62,263 bases of DNA from Chloroflexota bacterium. GTDB lineage: Bacteria; Chloroflexota; Dehalococcoidia; Bin125. The stretch is from the NCBI GenBank assembly GCA_028874365.1, contig JAPPJZ010000076.1:1-62263 (forward strand), written 5' to 3'. Positions 9,698-17,250 of the stretch are shown piece after piece. The notes beneath the pieces were generated by a model. It saw only the letters and a program-made list of their open reading frames with translations, searched no databases and had not been told where the DNA came from. The number at the start of each line of letters is the position of its first letter. The stretch's first letter is position 1. The translations under genes and the position numbers were made by a program.

Positions 9698-9731
9698 GGT
9701 CGGATTGTAGGAGGGGAATTCCAGTGGTCAG
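9698..9731 (-). promoter_or_regulatory. Putative leaderless promoter of the CoA-transferase operon
   Basis: Reading on the minus strand, CTGACC (9731-9726) is followed by a 16-nt spacer and TACAAT (9709-9704), which ends 6 nt before the ATG at 9697. This would place the transcription start at or very near the A of the start codon. No Shine-Dalgarno sequence is present between the -10 and the ATG. Confidence 0.55.
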
Positions 9732-9865
9732 GGTGGACAGCCGGAGATTTTTTCGGGGTTGGAGAAGCGAGCGTCTGGTAAGGATTTCCTTTGTTTTGCG
9801 GGGTTTCGCGACGGGTGGGGCGGTCAGGAATGGTTGGGTTTGGTCAGTCTTGGTCAGGTATGGGC

Positions 9866-9904
9866 GTTCGGTCTTGTTCGGTTTTGTTCGGTTCGGTTCG
9901 GCTC
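9866..9904. repeat. TTCGG micro-repeat in a long intergenic region
   Basis: The 387-bp gap between the CoA-transferase operon and the toxin-antitoxin-like pair has no credible gene. Within it, several TTCGG/TTGTTCGG units occur in a row, preceded by repeated GGTCAG boxes at about 9826-9860. The tract lies 160-200 bp upstream of the CoA-transferase start and could be a regulator binding site or simple slippage. Confidence 0.45.
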
Positions 9905-9922
9905 CAGGCGCACTCACCCGAG

Positions 9923-9942
9923 CCCTCTCCGCAGGGAGAGGG
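9923..9942. repeat. Short palindromic repeat (CCCTCTCC hairpin)
   Basis: CCCTCTCC, a GCAG loop and GGAGAGGG form a perfect 8-bp hairpin. Longer relatives of this dispersed element occur at 60962-61044. Such CCCTCTCCC/GGGAGAGGG palindromes are widespread in intergenic DNA of many bacteria. Confidence 0.6.
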
Positions 9943-10084
9943 GACCGGAGGGGACGAGTTGTGCTGTGTATGGGTTCTCAGGGTTCATGCGAACGGGCCT
10001 CGGTGGTGGTTCACGGTATCAGAACATGCAAGCTAAGGAGTTGACAGGACGGCGAATACGTATGCTGGTTTGCAGGAGGCGGAG

Positions 10085-10441
10085 ATGGCGATCAGGAAGA
10101 TGGACAGTGATCCCGATGCCGGTCGGCCGGCGACGCCGATGTCGGAGATTCGGCGTCGCAAGTCGATCACGCTTGATGAGTTTGATCGACGCTATCCGGA
10201 GTTTGAGTGGACGGCAGGGCGCCAGGGGATCCTGTTGCAGGATGACCATGGCGGTCTCTGGGTGCCGTTGGTCGACCCGCTGTACGGCCAGTACTACGAG
10301 TTCGACGATCCTGAGTTGACGCCAGAGATTGAAGAGGCGCTTGCCGAAGAGCTCCGTCGAGCAAGAGACACTGCGCGGGTTGGCAACTTTGTTTACTTCC
10401 ATGAGCTGGACCAGGACGAGTCGTTCTGGACCGATGAGTAG
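10085..10441 (+). CDS. Hypothetical protein, probable antitoxin partner of RelE-like toxin
   Basis: A 118-residue acidic protein. The frame opens at a TTG at 10070, but AGGAGG at 10074-10079 is well placed for the ATG at 10085. The first 30 residues are polar and basic (SEIRRRKSITLDEFDRRYPEF), the middle carries WVPLVDPLYGQYYEF, and the C-terminal half is strongly acidic (DDPELTPEIEEALAEELRR). I do not recognise a family. The role is inferred from position: its stop codon is 2 nt before the start of a RelE/ParE-type toxin, the usual antitoxin-toxin order. No standard helix-turn-helix or ribbon-helix-helix motif is evident, so it may be a new antitoxin type or a different kind of partner. Confidence 0.65.
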   Translation: MAIRKMDSDPDAGRPATPMSEIRRRKSITLDEFDRRYPEFEWTAGRQGILLQDDHGGLWVPLVDPLYGQYYEFDDPELTPEIEEALAEELRRARDTARVGNFVYFHELDQDESFWTDE

Positions 10442-10443
10442 CG

Positions 10444-10728
10444 GTGCGCTGGCTGATCCGCACGGAGAATGAGGCGCTGGCGCAGTTGCGCACTCTCGCT
10501 CCGACGCCCAGACGCGAAGTGCGTCGCGCACTACGGGAGATGGAGGACGACCCAAACGGACCGCAATCGCGTCCTTTGCGACCACCGCTTGAAGGTCTGT
10601 ATCGCGTTCGAGTTGGCGACTATCGGATCATCTTCGAGCCGGGGCCGGGGCATCGGGAGGTGACGGTGAGGAGGATTGGTCACAGGGAGTCGGTGTATGA
10701 GGGGTTGGGGCGCTCTGGCGAGGTCTAA
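10444..10728 (+). CDS. RelE/ParE-superfamily toxin-like protein
   Basis: A 94-residue protein starting with GTG, 2 nt after the preceding stop codon. The C-terminal half carries the RelE signature pattern YRVRVGDYRIIFE followed by VRRIGHRESVYEG, which in mRNA interferases forms the ribosome-bound active site. The N-terminus (ALAQLRTLAPTPRREVRRALREMEDDP) gives the two helices of the fold, and LRPPLEGLYRVRVG is the usual loop before the core strands. It is expected to cleave mRNA on the ribosome when free of its antitoxin. ParE-like gyrase inhibition is less likely given the IGHR ending. The upstream partner is not a recognised antitoxin. Confidence 0.82.
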   Translation: MRWLIRTENEALAQLRTLAPTPRREVRRALREMEDDPNGPQSRPLRPPLEGLYRVRVGDYRIIFEPGPGHREVTVRRIGHRESVYEGLGRSGEV

Positions 10729-10810
10729 CGGCACGGTGGGCGGGGACAGGTGATTGCGGACAGTTGATTGCCGACTGGAGATTCAGCGTGGGGCGGATGG
10801 TGACGCTGTA

Positions 10811-10838
10811 TGGGTTCCCGCTTTGGGGGGAATGACGG
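10811..10838. repeat. Dispersed repeat, copy 1 (degenerate)
   Basis: TGGGTTCCCGCTTT then GGGGGGAATGACGG: a degraded version of the hairpin repeat found intact at 11301. Additional half-units GGAATGACGGA occur just downstream, up to about 10882. The 220-bp gap between the toxin and the GIY-YIG gene holds this repeat family and nothing else that I can see. Confidence 0.6.
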
Positions 10839-10948
10839 AGAGGGTGCGCGGAATGACGGAAAGTTGGTGCGGGAATGACGGAGGAGAGGAGCGGGAGTAA
10901 GGGCGAGGAGGGCGCGGAAATGGCGGGGAGGACTGTAGAGCGATTCGG

Positions 10949-11248
10949 TTAGGCAAGTTCCTCGTATAGGTCGCGCCAACGGGGGTTCATCTCTCTGATG
11001 AGGTCAACCTTCCAGGCTCGATTCCATTTCTTCATTTGCTTTTCCTTCAGGATGGCGTCGTCCATGCTGTCGTGAGTCTCGTACCAGACGAGACGGTCGA
11101 GCCCGTGTCGTTTGGCAAATCCCTCCGCCAGTCTCTGCTTGTGGTTCCAGATACGAGTCGGGAGATCGGAAGTGACACCGATATAGAGGGTTCCGTGCGG
11201 CTTGTTGGTGATGAGGTAGACGCAGGGGATCTTTCGATCGATTGGCAC
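10949..11248 (-). CDS. GIY-YIG nuclease-domain protein (UPF0213/YhbQ-like)
   Basis: A 99-residue stand-alone GIY-YIG domain. The first strand pair reads VYLITNKPHGTLYIGVTSDL, the modified GIY-YIG motif, followed by RIWNHKQ with the conserved Arg and His, and a WYET motif with Glu. It starts with GTG at 11248 and has no additional DNA-binding domain. Homologues are small nucleases of unclear biological role, often found singly and in several copies. Here the gene lies between two copies of the same palindromic repeat (10811 and 11301), suggesting that the gene and repeats spread together. No neighbouring gene appears co-transcribed. Confidence 0.88.
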   Translation of the reverse strand: MPIDRKIPCVYLITNKPHGTLYIGVTSDLPTRIWNHKQRLAEGFAKRHGLDRLVWYETHDSMDDAILKEKQMKKWNRAWKVDLIREMNPRWRDLYEELA

Positions 11249-11300
11249 GCGGCGGAGGCGTCCTACTGATGACAGTTGCGGTTGGTTGCTTGCGACCGCC

Positions 11301-11332
11301 GTATGGGTTCCCGCTTTCGCGGGAATGACGGG
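11301..11332. repeat. Dispersed hairpin repeat, copy 2 (intact)
   Basis: TTCCCGC (11308-11314), a TTTC loop and GCGGGAA (11319-11325) form a perfect 7-bp hairpin followed by TGACGG. Further GGAATGA half-units follow to about 11353. It lies about 50 bp upstream of the GIY-YIG start codon and matches the degenerate copy on the other side of that gene. Confidence 0.7.
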
Positions 11333-11379
11333 AATGAGGTACGGGAATGACGGAGAGGGGAGGGCATATGCGGTTGTGG

Positions 11380-12531
11380 TTAGGCTCCGACGGCGGCTTT
11401 GACGTTGGCGGGGAGGCGGGAGGTGAAGACTTCGACGGCTTCTCGGACCATTTCTTCGAGGACTTCGGCGGCGGGGCGGAGTTCGTTGAGGAGGCCGGAG
11501 ATCTGGCCAGCGGCGTTCATGAGGAGGTCTTCTCGTTCGCCCTGCTTGGCGGCTTCGGCGATGTCAGCGATGAGCAGGCCCTGGAGGCCCATGGGCAGTG
11601 CCTGGGTTCCGGAGTCCTCCCAGGCTTCGATTAACTCGTTGGTGATGTTGCGCATGGTCTTGCCGGAGTAGAGGCGGGTGACGCGGGTGTCCTCGTCGTT
11701 GGCGGCGAGGATGCGGCGCTTGCGGAACTCGTCGAGGTTGGCCTCCTGAGTGGGGATGAAGACAGTGCCGCACCAGACGCCGACGCAGCCCATGGCGAGG
11801 GCGGCGGCGAGCCCGCGACCGTCGCCGATACCTCCGGCGGCGATGACCGGCTTGGGAGCGATGGCGTCGAGCACCTGCGGGAGCAGGGCCATGGTACCGA
11901 TGCGACCGGTGTGACCGCCGGCCTCGTGGCCTTGGGCGACGACGATGTCGGCGTTGCCCTCGTGGACGCGGCGGGCGTTCTTGACGTTGCCGACCAGTGA
12001 AATGACCTTGCCGTTGGCCTCGTGGACCTGTTCGACGAAGGGGGCGGGGTTTCCCAGGCCCGTTGCGAGCACAGGAACCTGCATGCCCGTGATGGTGTCG
12101 ACCTGATCCTGGGGCGTGAAACGCGGGGTTCGGACGTCGGCGCGCGGGGCCTGGACGTCGGGCAGTTCGAGGTTGACGCGGATTTCGCCCATGACGTCCT
12201 TGTGCTCATCAGGCAGGAGGTCGCGCGGATCCCTGGGTCGTTCGCGGCCGCTGGGTCGTCGGGCGACATTGGAGGGGACGAGGATGTCGACGCCGAAGGG
12301 TCGGTCGGTGAGGTCCTGGATGCGGCGAATCTGAGCTTCGAGGCGATCGGGCGGGAATCCGGCTGCGCCGAGCACGCCGAGTCCGCCGGCGTTGGAGATC
12401 GCGGCGACCAGTTCGGGGCCGGCGACTCCGCCCTGCCCGCCGCCAACGGTCGGACCCATGCCGGCGAGGGCGATGGGATATTCAATGTCGAGCAGGTCGC
12501 ACATCTCGGTATGGAGGATGGGTCGGGTCAT
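11380..12531 (-). CDS. Nitronate monooxygenase / 2-nitropropane dioxygenase-like flavoprotein
   Basis: A 383-residue FMN-dependent TIM-barrel protein. It starts with the family's LLDIEYPIALAGMGP strand and contains NAGGLGVLGAAG, QGHEAGGHTGR with the catalytic His region, and the FMN-phosphate loop VIAAGGIGDGRGLAAALAMG. These proteins oxidise nitronates, or in close relatives reduce enoyl or ketoacyl substrates. An insertion of ~40 residues (about 90-135, ARRPSGRERPRDPRD...) is longer than in short NMOs and resembles long actinobacterial forms. No clear Shine-Dalgarno or -10 is seen before the ATG. It is transcribed alone, divergent from the ferredoxin cluster. Confidence 0.85.
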   Translation of the reverse strand: MTRPILHTEMCDLLDIEYPIALAGMGPTVGGGQGGVAGPELVAAISNAGGLGVLGAAGFPPDRLEAQIRRIQDLTDRPFGVDILVPSNVARRPSGRERPRDPRDLLPDEHKDVMGEIRVNLELPDVQAPRADVRTPRFTPQDQVDTITGMQVPVLATGLGNPAPFVEQVHEANGKVISLVGNVKNARRVHEGNADIVVAQGHEAGGHTGRIGTMALLPQVLDAIAPKPVIAAGGIGDGRGLAAALAMGCVGVWCGTVFIPTQEANLDEFRKRRILAANDEDTRVTRLYSGKTMRNITNELIEAWEDSGTQALPMGLQGLLIADIAEAAKQGEREDLLMNAAGQISGLLNELRPAAEVLEEMVREAVEVFTSRLPANVKAAVGA

Positions 12532-12653
12532 GATTCACCAGCCGTTCGAAGGAGTGGAATGAGGTCGTCTTCAGCTCTGTTCCCGCATTGTTCCTGTGTT
12601 GACGCACGCGGTCAATGTCGGGCGACTCGCTCCTGAGGGCTGGGGTGCGTGGG

Positions 12654-12665
12654 TAAGATGAAGGC
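12654..12665 (+). promoter_or_regulatory. Putative leaderless -10 element
   Basis: TAAGAT ends 6 nt before the ATG at 12666, with no Shine-Dalgarno sequence between. No convincing -35 is seen 16-18 nt upstream. Confidence 0.45.
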
Positions 12666-12866
12666 ATGGTGATTCGCGCTGCGCTAGACACGGCGACCGC
12701 GCTGGCGTCGCGATTGTGGGCGCGGATTCGCAAGCCGCTCCTGATCATCCTGGGCAGCCTGATTCTGTTGGTCCTGGTGATCGTGGTATTGCAATCCGGA
12801 TTGGGCGTGGACAGCGAGGACACCATCACGGACAGTCATCGGCCGGAGATCGTGGGAGGGGAATGA
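12666..12866 (+). CDS. Small single-pass membrane protein
   Basis: A 66-residue protein with one strong membrane segment, LLIILGSLILLVLVIVVLQ (about residues 25-43), a basic N-terminus (RLWARIRK) and an acidic C-terminal tail. The charge pattern predicts the tail outside. It is followed by the next gene with a 1-bp gap (TGA G ATG), and the four genes to 14550 run in the same direction. No family is recognised. Its position suggests it may anchor or assist the ferredoxin-linked protein encoded downstream. Confidence 0.6.
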   Translation: MVIRAALDTATALASRLWARIRKPLLIILGSLILLVLVIVVLQSGLGVDSEDTITDSHRPEIVGGE

Positions 12867-12867
12867 G

Positions 12868-13224
12868 ATGCCCAGACCATCCGAGGCGTTGATGAACGAG
12901 GCGGGAGAGTGGATCGCCGAGCAGCTCTCGGAAGAGGGACTGATGGTGACGAGCGGTTTCGTCGACCTGGTGCTGGACATGGAGTGGACCGCGATCGAGG
13001 AAGGCGTTGACCCCGATGCGCGGGGGGCGGTGGTTGATGCGGTGATGGCGAAGATGGCGGAGGAGAACGTTCACGTGGGGCCTCCGCCCGACACGTTGTC
13101 GACCGATGGCATCGATACGTCGCAGATTCGACCGGTTCCGCGGCAGTTCGTGGAGCAGGTGCTGAGCTGGGAGGACGATTTCCTGGGGTTCGCCGGTATT
13201 CGGCGCGCCGACGTCGCCGGCTGA
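12868..13224 (+). CDS. Hypothetical protein upstream of ferredoxin
   Basis: A 118-residue acidic soluble protein. GGAGGGG precedes the ATG by 6 nt. Residues 1-65 form predicted amphipathic helices (ALMNEAGEWIAEQLSEEG, DARGAVVDAVMAKMAEENV); the C-terminal part contains VPRQFVEQVLSWEDDFLGF. No Cys or metal motif is present. The tight spacing with the small membrane protein upstream and the 2Fe-2S protein 15 bp downstream suggests one operon and a functional link to electron transfer, but the function is unknown. Confidence 0.65.
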   Translation: MPRPSEALMNEAGEWIAEQLSEEGLMVTSGFVDLVLDMEWTAIEEGVDPDARGAVVDAVMAKMAEENVHVGPPPDTLSTDGIDTSQIRPVPRQFVEQVLSWEDDFLGFAGIRRADVAG

Positions 13225-13239
13225 GGACGGACAACGAGC

Positions 13240-13560
13240 ATGTTTGGGACGCGACACACGGTCACGATTGAACCGTCGGGACTGACCGTCGACGTTCCCG
13301 ATGGAGAACGGCTGATGCAGGCGGCACGTGACGCGGGGTACTGGTGGCCCAACCAGTGCGACATGCAGTGCCGCTGTACGGGGTGCTTCGTGACGATCGT
13401 TTCGGGGGCGGAGCACCTGTCGGAGATGGGCCGAGCCGAGGCGGAGGCGCTGGTCAACCAGCGGGGACGGAACGCTCTTGATCATCCGGTGCGCCTGGCG
13501 TGTCAGCTCGGCGTGTACGGCGATGTCACAGTGCGCAAGACCGGCGTCCGTTCCGGTTAG
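13240..13560 (+). CDS. 2Fe-2S ferredoxin (plant/adrenodoxin type)
   Basis: A 106-residue beta-grasp ferredoxin. The cluster ligands are Cys40, Cys46, Cys49 (C-x5-C-x2-C in CDMQCRCTGC) and Cys88 (RLACQL); Cys44 is an additional cysteine inside the loop. The family carries one electron between a reductase and an oxygenase or a similar enzyme. Neither a ferredoxin reductase nor a Rieske or P450 partner lies next to it, so the partner is elsewhere or is one of the unknown genes just upstream. A weak AGGACGG precedes the start. Confidence 0.85.
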   Translation: MFGTRHTVTIEPSGLTVDVPDGERLMQAARDAGYWWPNQCDMQCRCTGCFVTIVSGAEHLSEMGRAEAEALVNQRGRNALDHPVRLACQLGVYGDVTVRKTGVRSG

Positions 13561-13581
13561 TCGGTGGTGGGAGTCTGGATC

Positions 13582-14550
13582 ATGCAGGGCATTCACGGAA
13601 TCGATCTGGCCCGGCTGGAAGCGTTCGTCGAAGTGGCGGCGGCGCGTTCGTTTTCGCGGGCCGCCGAACGCCTGAATCTGACGCAACCGACGGTGTCCGC
13701 GCGCATTGCACAGATGGAATCGCAGCTTGGCGTTGGGCTGTTTGAACGTCTGGGTCGGCGGGTGCGTTTGACCGACGCCGGTCGCGTGCTGTTGCCGCAC
13801 GCTCAGCGCACGCTCCAGGCTGCGCGGGATGCGGCCGAGGCCGTGCATGCACTACGCGCAGGCGGTGGCGGGAGCCTCGTGATCGGCACCGCGCCGACGG
13901 TCGGCACCTACGTTCTGCCTGGACTGCTGCAACGCTACGCGGCGGCTCAGCCGAACGTGGAGATCTCGATCCGGACCGGGCGTAGCCAGGAGGTTTCGCA
14001 AATGGTGCTGGACGACGAGGTACAGATTGGCTTCGAGCGTGAGCTCGGTCATGCGGAGATTGAATCGGTGCCGCTGTACGAGGACGACATCGTGCTGCTG
14101 GCGAGCCGCAATCATCCGCTTGCGGCGCAGGGACCGATCTCGCCGGCTGAGATTGCCAATGAGGCCGTGATTTTCTTCGACACTGGCAGCAGCTATCACG
14201 CGATCAGCCAGGCGGTGTTTCACAACTCGGGCGTCGCGCCGCGACACTCAATCGATGTCGACAGCCTGGAAATGGCGAAACGACTCGTCCTGCGCGCGCT
14301 TGGGTTGGCGTTCCTGCCCAAGGTGGCTGTCGAGGAGGAGCTGCGGCGCGGCGAGCTCGCTCCGATCGAGATTGAGTCGGCGATGCCGATTCGACGCAGC
14401 ATTGCGGTGATACGCAGGCGCCGACGGTCCTTGAGCGACGCGGCACTGTCGTTCCTCAGCCTGGTCGGTCATGTCTTCGGAGTTGAAGTGATGCCGGAGA
14501 TTCGTCAACCGGGCCGCGGCTCGCGGGGTCGCGTGCCGGCTGCGCCCTAG
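13582..14550 (+). CDS. LysR-family transcriptional regulator
   Basis: A 322-residue LysR-type regulator. The winged helix-turn-helix occupies residues ~5-65 (RLEAFVEVAAARSFSRAAERL, then LTQPTVSARIAQME), followed by the linker helix and a two-lobed periplasmic-binding-like effector domain beginning at SLVIGTAPTVGTYVLP. The GTG at 13564 is an alternative start in the same frame; the ATG at 13582 sits closer to the conserved domain. It follows the ferredoxin gene after 21 bp and may control that cluster, which is unusual because LysR genes are more often divergent from their targets. Its stop codon is shared with that of the convergent endonuclease IV gene in a CTAG. Confidence 0.9.
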   Translation: MQGIHGIDLARLEAFVEVAAARSFSRAAERLNLTQPTVSARIAQMESQLGVGLFERLGRRVRLTDAGRVLLPHAQRTLQAARDAAEAVHALRAGGGGSLVIGTAPTVGTYVLPGLLQRYAAAQPNVEISIRTGRSQEVSQMVLDDEVQIGFERELGHAEIESVPLYEDDIVLLASRNHPLAAQGPISPAEIANEAVIFFDTGSSYHAISQAVFHNSGVAPRHSIDVDSLEMAKRLVLRALGLAFLPKVAVEEELRRGELAPIEIESAMPIRRSIAVIRRRRRSLSDAALSFLSLVGHVFGVEVMPEIRQPGRGSRGRVPAAP

Positions 14551-15434
14551 TCCTTCGCGGCGGGCAGGGCCGGCAGGTCGGGGTCGTCGCGGAGGGATTT
14601 GAGGATGTCGACGTCGGCTTTGCCGGGTCCGCCGCCTTCGAAGCCCGGTACCTCGAGCAACCAGGCGGCCTTGCGCAGCAGTCGGTTTCGCACCATGCGG
14701 CGGAACGCCTTGAGGCCGATCGTGCCCTGCCCGATGTTCTCGTGACGGTCCTTGCCGGAGCCCAGTTCGGTCTTGGAGTCGTTGGCGTGAATGGCGGAGA
14801 GGCTATCGGCGCCGAGTTCGCGCTGGAACTCGTCGACGGTTTGCTTCAGGCCGGCGATGGTGGCGACGTTGTATCCGGCGGCGTGGGCGTGACAGGTGTC
14901 GAGACAGATGCGGACGCGGGGGTTGTCGACGGCGTTCATGATTGCGGAGAGCTCGGGGAAGGTGGAACCGACCGAGCGGCCGGCGCCGGCGTTGTTCTCG
15001 AGCAGCAAGAGCGCGTCGTCGGGCGTGCGGTCGAGTGCCTCGGACATCCCGGCGGCAATCCGGGGGAGGGCGTGATCGAAGCCTGAGCCCATGTGCGATC
15101 CGACGTGGAAGATGACTCCGTCGGCTCCGATCCGGGAGGCGAGGTCGAGTTCGGCGGTCAGGGTGTCAGTCGACTTGCGCAGGAGTTCGTCGTCGGGCGA
15201 GGCGAGGTTGATCAGGTAGACGGCGTGGATGAAGGATGACTTGAGCCTGGCTTCGCGGAACTTCTGCCGGTACGCCTCGGTGTCCTCGTCGGGGTGGTGC
15301 TTGCGGCGCCACATCTGCGGGGCGGCGCCGAAGATCTGGAAGGACTCCGCGCCGACATCGACGGCGCGCTCGACGGCCTTGTCGATTCGTCCCGCCGACG
15401 AGACATGCGCGCCGAGGCTTGGGGTACGCGCCAT
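14547..15434 (-). CDS. nfo: Endonuclease IV (AP endonuclease)
   Basis: A 295-residue endonuclease IV, which cuts DNA at abasic sites in base excision repair. Signatures seen are LGAHVSSAGR at the N-terminus, CLDTCHAHAAGYN, the HANDSKTELGSGKDRHENIG block carrying several zinc ligands, and LEVPG near the end. Length is normal for the family. The ATG overlaps in sense with the end of the small metal-binding gene (TGATCATG), so it is probably translated by coupling. It is the last gene of a three-gene operon that begins with an acyl-CoA synthetase subunit. The combination is probably fortuitous. Confidence 0.95.
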   Translation of the reverse strand: MARTPSLGAHVSSAGRIDKAVERAVDVGAESFQIFGAAPQMWRRKHHPDEDTEAYRQKFREARLKSSFIHAVYLINLASPDDELLRKSTDTLTAELDLASRIGADGVIFHVGSHMGSGFDHALPRIAAGMSEALDRTPDDALLLLENNAGAGRSVGSTFPELSAIMNAVDNPRVRICLDTCHAHAAGYNVATIAGLKQTVDEFQRELGADSLSAIHANDSKTELGSGKDRHENIGQGTIGLKAFRRMVRNRLLRKAAWLLEVPGFEGGGPGKADVDILKSLRDDPDLPALPAAKD

Positions 15435-15436
15435 GA

Positions 15437-15745
15437 TCAGAGGCCGACGGCCCGGGCTGCACGCTCCGCGGTGCGTCGCAGGGGTTTGGCCCAGGCCGCG
15501 TCGAACACCGCCTGTCTCAACTCATCCTCGTCAACGGGGCGGCTCAGGCGGACGGTGGCTGTGGCGGTCTCGAGGTCGCAAGACGCGGCCTCCACCGCAT
15601 CCAGTTGATTGAGGGAGTTGGTCACGCGGTTCGCGCAGACGCCGCAGAACAACCCTTCGATTTGGAGCGTGGCTGCCTGCTCGTCTATCGCGGTTACGCG
15701 GGAGTCAGGCGCTCTGAGCATCCGGCGGGGCTTGATCCAGGCCAT
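15437..15745 (-). CDS. HMA-domain (heavy-metal-associated) protein
   Basis: A 102-residue protein with one ferredoxin-like HMA domain. The metal site is GLFCGVCANRV (Cys34 and Cys37), preceded by the strand ATLQIE and followed by ATATVRLSRPVDEDELRQAV, the usual beta-alpha-beta ending. Such proteins bind Cu(I), Zn or Hg and pass it to a P-type ATPase or reductase, but no such partner is nearby. The 15-residue basic N-terminal extension and the arginine-rich C-terminus are not part of the HMA fold. Its likely promoter -10 overlaps the stop codon of the preceding gene. Confidence 0.78.
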   Translation of the reverse strand: MAWIKPRRMLRAPDSRVTAIDEQAATLQIEGLFCGVCANRVTNSLNQLDAVEAASCDLETATATVRLSRPVDEDELRQAVFDAAWAKPLRRTAERAARAVGL

Positions 15746-15757
15746 GTCGGTAGCTTA
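15746..15757 (-). promoter_or_regulatory. Putative leaderless -10 element of the HMA gene
   Basis: On the minus strand TAAGCT (15757-15752) ends 6 nt before the ATG at 15745, and its TAA is the stop codon of the preceding gene. No Shine-Dalgarno sequence is present. Confidence 0.4.
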
Positions 15758-17206
15758 TCGATTCTGCCAGTCGAGGTAGCGGCGTACGGCTCGGGCGCAG
15801 GCTTCGATGCTCTGGTAGCAGGCGATGCCGTGCTCGTTGAGCCGGCGCTGCAGGTCCAGTCCTCGTTCGAAGCCCCGGTTCGTGCGCGGCTGGCGAATGA
15901 CGACCGCCAACGGCTTGCTCAGTTTGGGCGCGACATTGGCGAGGTCGTTTGCCATCCGCTCGGGGAAGTTGTCGCGGCGGGAGCTCGGTCCGCCGCTGTC
16001 GGCGCCGGTATGGACCATCAGCCAGTCGATGCTGGGGTCGTCGGCGACGGCGGTCAGGGCGGTTTCGATCTTGTCGCCTTCGAACATGAAGCCGGCATCG
16101 AGCGGATTGCGGATCGACGTACCGGCGACCGGCGTGAATTCGCGCAGGACCTGCTGGGTTGCTTCGTTGAACCAAGGCACGGGGATCCTGTTGCGATCAC
16201 AGATGTCGGCGGCCAGCACGGAGACGCCACCGCCGCCGCCGAGCACCGCGCAGCGCGGGCCTGAGACGCCCGGCATTCGCTCGATCGTGACCGCCAGGTC
16301 GAGCAGCTCTTCGATGCTGTTGGCGGAGATGAAGCGTCCCTGGCGTTGGACGGCATTCCAGATCTGGGCAGAACCGGCGAGCGAACCGGTGTGGGACGAG
16401 GCGGCTCTGGAACCGGCCTCTGTCAGACCGCCTTTGAGCACGACCAACGGTTTGTCCGACTGCGACATCTGCTTCGCGACCTCGAGGAAGCGGCGGCCAT
16501 TGCGGATGCCCTCGAGATAGGCGAGGACGATGTCGGTGTCGCTGTCGTTGGCAAGGAACTCGAGGAAGTCCGCCTCGTTCAGGTCGGAGGCGTTGCCGAA
16601 GGAGGCGATGTTCGAGAAGGTGATACCTCGGCGGACGCCTTCACCGACGACCTCGGAGGCGTTCATGCCGGACTGCGAGAGCATGCCGACGCGGCCGGGG
16701 GTCGTCGAACCATCTTCCATCCAGGAGACGCCGCCGCGGGTGGAGTGAACGCCCATGCAGTTGGGGCCGATGAGGCGGATGCCGGCGTCGCGCAGCTTGC
16801 GCAGCACCTCTGTTTCGAGTTCGGCGCGGTCGGCGCTGCCGGTCTCGCCGAAACCGGCGGTGAACAGGTGGATCACCTTGACGCCCTTGGCGATCGCGTC
16901 GTCGATCAGGGCGAGGATTGCGGAAGCCGGGACCGCTGAGATCAGCGAGTCGACCGGTCCGGGAACTTCTGAGAGTGACTTGTACAGCGGGGTGCCATCG
17001 GCGAGCTCGCCGCCGCGGGGATTGAGGCAATAGACGTCGGGGACGCGGTTGAGGTTGCGAATGCCGCGCAGGAACATCTGGCCGCCGCCCCAGCCGGTCG
17101 TTCGGGGCGAGACGCCGGCGATCGCGATGGATTGCGGCGCGAAGGCGGTGGCCAGCGCGACCTGGGCGTCGGCTTCATTGGCTGCGGAGCTGGCGATCAA
17201 GGTCAT
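15755..17206 (-). CDS. Acyl-CoA synthetase (ADP-forming) alpha subunit
   Basis: A 483-residue CoA-binding protein homologous to the alpha subunit of ADP-forming acetate-CoA ligase. It has an N-terminal CoA-binding Rossmann domain (SIAIAGVSPRTTGWGG to AGFGETGSADRAELE), a ligase-CoA domain with IGPNCMGVHS and GMLSQSGMNASE, and the phosphohistidine loop ASSHTGSLAGS. The ATP-grasp beta domain is absent, so a separate partner is needed. The frame extends to an ATG at 17293, but the ATG at 17206 has a GGAGAG ribosome-binding site and starts near the conserved domain. The enzyme would convert acyl-CoA plus ADP to acid plus ATP, or the reverse. It is divergent from a hydrolase gene. Confidence 0.85.
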   Translation of the reverse strand: MTLIASSAANEADAQVALATAFAPQSIAIAGVSPRTTGWGGGQMFLRGIRNLNRVPDVYCLNPRGGELADGTPLYKSLSEVPGPVDSLISAVPASAILALIDDAIAKGVKVIHLFTAGFGETGSADRAELETEVLRKLRDAGIRLIGPNCMGVHSTRGGVSWMEDGSTTPGRVGMLSQSGMNASEVVGEGVRRGITFSNIASFGNASDLNEADFLEFLANDSDTDIVLAYLEGIRNGRRFLEVAKQMSQSDKPLVVLKGGLTEAGSRAASSHTGSLAGSAQIWNAVQRQGRFISANSIEELLDLAVTIERMPGVSGPRCAVLGGGGGVSVLAADICDRNRIPVPWFNEATQQVLREFTPVAGTSIRNPLDAGFMFEGDKIETALTAVADDPSIDWLMVHTGADSGGPSSRRDNFPERMANDLANVAPKLSKPLAVVIRQPRTNRGFERGLDLQRRLNEHGIACYQSIEACARAVRRYLDWQNR

Positions 17207-17250
17207 GTAGGCACTCTCCAGATGGGCGCGGGAGTAGCGTACCAAGCGAT

